The notes beneath the pieces were generated by a model. That model saw only the letters and a list, made by a program, of their open reading frames with translations. It was not told the origin of the DNA and ran no database searches. A DNA stretch of 13,545 nt from an uncultured Chloroflexota bacterium (GTDB lineage Bacteria > Chloroflexota > Anaerolineae > Aggregatilineales > Phototrophicaceae), in NCBI GenBank assembly GCA_937870805.1, contig CALMZT010001196.1, positions 1 to 13,545 of the forward strand, in the 5' to 3' direction. The position numbers and the translations under genes are program-made. How positions within the stretch are numbered: position 1 is the first letter of the stretch; the number at the start of each line of letters is the position of its first letter. Shown in pieces: positions 11,831 to 13,545 of this stretch.

Positions 11831-12451
11831 TTAAAACCCGTCGCAGCGTGACCGTATTGTGAGTTTGGTACGTAATATTGTTTGAGAAATCGAGCGCGGC
11901 TTGAGCGACGGGTATTGTTCTGCTAGCTGTTCCGGTTTCTGCTCCCACATCAGCCGCTTGATGAGGATTTCCCGATCATTGGGCTTCAGCGTTTGCATGG
12001 CTTTGTCAACCGTCGAAAGCCGTTCGCGTAATATCACTTCATCTTCGAGTGTATTATGGCTTAAACCATACGTAAAGAGCAAATGGTCTAAATTGATGGA
12101 ATTTTCAGAAGCGTCTACTTCCTCGAATGAAATGGCTTCGCGTTCTTTGCGCTGCATGTTGCGCACATGATTGAGCGCAATCGCCCGCAGCCAGTGGAGC
12201 AGCCTGTCATCGCTGTCCGCCTCGAACTCGCCGATACGCTTCACGGCTGTCAACCATGTTTCCTGTTCGATGTCGTCAGCACAATCGCGCGACAGACCGC
12301 GTTTGCGTAGTGAGCCAGCGATGGTGCGGCGCAAATTAGGTGCGTGGAGGGATAAAAGTTCATCCCAGGCATCCGGCTCATTGGTTTTGAGCCGTTCAAT
12401 GAGAAGGGTTTTACAGATCGTTATCGGCAGCGTTTCCGATGGGCTAAACAT
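11831..12451 (-). CDS. ECF-like sigma-70 family RNA polymerase sigma factor
   Basis: 206 residues, the size of group 4 (ECF) sigma factors. Region 2 spans about residues 22-103: DAWDELLSLHAPNLRRTIAG, then ADDIEQETWLTAVKRIGEFE and LLHWLRAIALNHVRNMQRK, matching the core-binding and -10-recognition helices. An acidic linker (about 104-145) replaces region 3. Region 4 (about 145-201) includes MQTLKPNDREILIKRLMW and an HTH with EQLAEQYPSLKPRSISQTI, expected to read the -35 element. GGAG lies 7 bases before the ATG. The next gene downstream is the small HTH protein, with no transmembrane anti-sigma gene. Possible upstream operator sequences are at 12493-12513. Confidence 0.9.
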   Translation of the reverse strand: MFSPSETLPITICKTLLIERLKTNEPDAWDELLSLHAPNLRRTIAGSLRKRGLSRDCADDIEQETWLTAVKRIGEFEADSDDRLLHWLRAIALNHVRNMQRKEREAISFEEVDASENSINLDHLLFTYGLSHNTLEDEVILRERLSTVDKAMQTLKPNDREILIKRLMWEQKPEQLAEQYPSLKPRSISQTILRTKLTIRSRCDGF

Positions 12452-12492
12452 ACGTTTGCTCCGGTCACTTGCATTACGATTACCCTCATGAT

Positions 12493-12513
12493 ATGTAAAT
12501 AATGTAAATTACA
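12493..12513 (-). promoter_or_regulatory. Tandem 9-base repeat upstream of the sigma factor gene
   Basis: ATGTAAATA (12493-12501) and ATGTAAATT (12502-12510) are adjacent direct copies, and TGTAAATTACA (12503-12513) is palindromic. They lie 42-62 bases upstream of the sigma factor start, where a regulator of this operon could bind. Binding by the HTH partner is a guess. Confidence 0.35.
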
Positions 12514-12514
12514 G

Positions 12515-12532
12515 CCCCCGTACATTTGGGGG
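12515..12532. other. GC-only hairpin
   Basis: CCCCC (12515-12519) and GGGGG (12528-12532) enclose an 8-base loop, GTACATTT. It lies upstream of the minus-strand sigma gene, with no T-run, so its role is unknown. Confidence 0.4.
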
Positions 12533-12632
12533 ACTGGACAATGGCAAATAGTCCTTTTGTGCTCAAAAGGTTACAGCTAACTTGCAAAATCTTTGTAAAA
12601 ATGGCTGTGAACCGGAGTGAAAAGACAATTTT

Positions 12633-12727
12633 GAACCGCAAAGGCGCAGAGGTCGCAAAGACAAAAGAAGAATTTGAATCACCGAGACGCCGCCTTGAGT
12701 ACAACGTAGGACACCGAGAAAAGAATA
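12633..12727 (+). repeat. Degenerate 'ACCGCAAAGGCGCAGAGG'-type interspersed repeat, two units
   Basis: GAACCGCAAAGGCGCAGAGG followed by TCGCAAAGACAAAAG (12633-12667) is one unit. A second, diverged unit starts at 12676 with GAATCACCGAGACGC and ends ACACCGAGAAAAGAATAAT. This purine-rich 'accgcaaag/accacagag' pattern resembles non-coding interspersed repeats that I recall from several environmental phyla. Frames crossing it on both strands (12526-12864 plus, 12704-12486 minus) have no domain and are not genes. Confidence 0.5.
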
Positions 12728-12737
12728 ATATTAGAAG

Positions 12738-12809
12738 TTACGCAGTTGGGTTCACGAACAAGGGGTTTAAACCCCTTGTTCAGGCACAAGTCATGGGTCA
12801 ACTGCGTAA
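12738..12809. repeat. Nested palindromic element with a perfect 26-base palindrome
   Basis: The outer arms TTACGCAGTTG (12738-12748) and CAACTGCGTAA (12799-12809) are perfect 11-base inverted repeats. At the centre, 12756-12781 is a perfect 26-base palindrome, with half-site GAACAAGGGGTTT. The outer arm shares TTACGCAGTT with the end of the element at 2993-3171, suggesting the same class. It is 108 bases upstream of the GNAT gene and outside any credible coding sequence. No strong T-run follows, so I do not call it a terminator. Confidence 0.75.
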
Positions 12810-12917
12810 GTCCTATAATATATTTAGTAAAACATTAAGCAAATTGATGTTCATTTATTGCTGAAAATCGTGTGTCGATTTAAGATTACAGCCTATAAAA
12901 CGCATTGAGACCGCCTT

Positions 12918-13545
12918 ATGACGACCCACATATTGAATGACGTAGCGGACGAAGCCGCCGTCCTCAAAGCCATCGAAACCAATATGTTCTCCTTTTGGAC
13001 GAACTACGGACGTTTACCTGATCAGGAAATCTTTGAAGATGAACGGCTCATCCGTTTTGCGACGCAAGTGCCGCATCCACTGTTCAACGCTGTCTTTGGC
13101 GCACAGCTAACAGTCATTCGTATTGACCCGACGATTGACGAGATGATCGCTTACTTCCGCGCGCGCCAATCGCCGTTCTTCTGGTGGACAGGTCCGATCA
13201 CGCGACCCTCTGATCTTGGCTTGCGCTTGCAGGCACATGGATTAATGGACGCTGGCGATACGCCGGGCATGGCGATTGATTTGATTAACCTGCCAGAAAA
13301 TATCCCCACGCCATCAGGCTTTGAAATCGCGCCTGTCACGAATGACGAGCAACTGCGGCAGTGGACGGATGTGCTTAACATTGCCAATGACATGCCCAAC
13401 AGCATTTACGACGCCATTTATCAGCTTGAGCAGAGCAGGGGATTCGAGGCGTTACGCTACCTTGGGCTGCTGAGTGGTAAACCTGTTGCCGCTTCTGAGC
13501 TGCATCTCGATGCGGGCGTGGCGGGCGTTTATGCCGTTGCTGTCG
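12918..13545 (+). CDS. GNAT-family N-acetyltransferase, 5' part
   Basis: 209 residues are visible and the frame is still open at the window edge. Residues 1-125 form an N-terminal region (FWTNYGRLPDQEIFEDERLI, later FWWTGPITRPSDLGLRL). The GNAT core starts near GFEIAPVTNDEQL (134-146), and the central strands follow as RYLGLLSGKPVAASELHLDAGVAGVYAVAV (180-209). The window ends just before the place where the acetyl-CoA-binding RGxGxA/G motif should come, so catalytic competence cannot be checked. The substrate is unknown. The start at 12918 is the first ATG in frame; the ribosome site is poor. A TATAAA at 12894-12899 is a possible -10 that would give a very short leader. Confidence 0.8.
   Translation, partial: MTTHILNDVADEAAVLKAIETNMFSFWTNYGRLPDQEIFEDERLIRFATQVPHPLFNAVFGAQLTVIRIDPTIDEMIAYFRARQSPFFWWTGPITRPSDLGLRLQAHGLMDAGDTPGMAIDLINLPENIPTPSGFEIAPVTNDEQLRQWTDVLNIANDMPNSIYDAIYQLEQSRGFEALRYLGLLSGKPVAASELHLDAGVAGVYAVAV

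Noticed and set aside
12526..12864. 112-codon plus-strand frame
   Set aside because: It runs through the purine-rich repeat and the nested palindrome, with no domain. The overlapping minus-strand frame (12704-12486) is equally unsupported.

Overview
The window looks like bacterial chromosomal DNA of moderate GC content. A free-living soil, water or sludge bacterium is likely. Chloroflexota is my best guess, from the mix of ArsR/SRPBCC pairs, VOC proteins, RibD-C ('dihydrofolate reductase family') proteins and small alpha/beta hydrolases, together with dispersed palindromes ending in GTAGGGGC/GCCCCTAC. No rRNA, tRNA or other marker gene is present to confirm this. I see no integrase, transposase, phage gene or CRISPR array.

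Left block, + strand, 1-2988: the 3' end of a VOC-fold protein, then a compact set SRPBCC (401-892), a second VOC protein (914-1327) and an AlkD-type DNA alkylation repair glycosylase (1351-2073). A 360-base gap follows, carrying a 62-base element that recurs at 11298, and then a RibD-C/DHFR-family reductase (2434-2988). Between this block and the next, 2993-3323 is packed with inverted-repeat elements.

Middle block, + strand, 3519-7313: an apparently autoregulated and probably leaderless ArsR gene overlaps an SRPBCC gene. After it come an exported alpha/beta hydrolase, a second RibD-C/DHFR-family protein, a cytoplasmic alpha/beta hydrolase and a DUF1579-like protein. The layout suggests one transcription unit, although a 171-base gap with a hairpin may partly separate the first two genes from the rest. 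The left and middle blocks share gene families (SRPBCC, RibD-C), so the locus seems to have grown by repeated acquisition or duplication of small stress or detoxification cassettes. The substrates cannot be read from the sequence.

Right block, - strand, 7454-12451, read right to left: an ECF-like sigma factor (12451-11831) followed after 22 bases by a small HTH protein (11808-11476). Next is a 780-base intergenic region full of repeats, then a 735-residue protein of unrecognised family (10683-8476) with a terminator, and finally a phytanoyl-CoA dioxygenase-like Fe(II)/2-oxoglutarate oxygenase (8362-7454) that converges on the middle block. At the far right, 12452-12917 holds more repeats and a palindrome, and a GNAT acetyltransferase (12918 onward, + strand) runs off the end.

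The most interesting signals are the dispersed, structure-conserving repeats (three copies of one family, in both orientations, plus two related palindromic elements), the duplicated 62-base promoter-like element, the sigma/HTH pair without a membrane anti-sigma factor, and the large unrecognised protein. I did not find a convincing complete novel defence or biosynthetic system.
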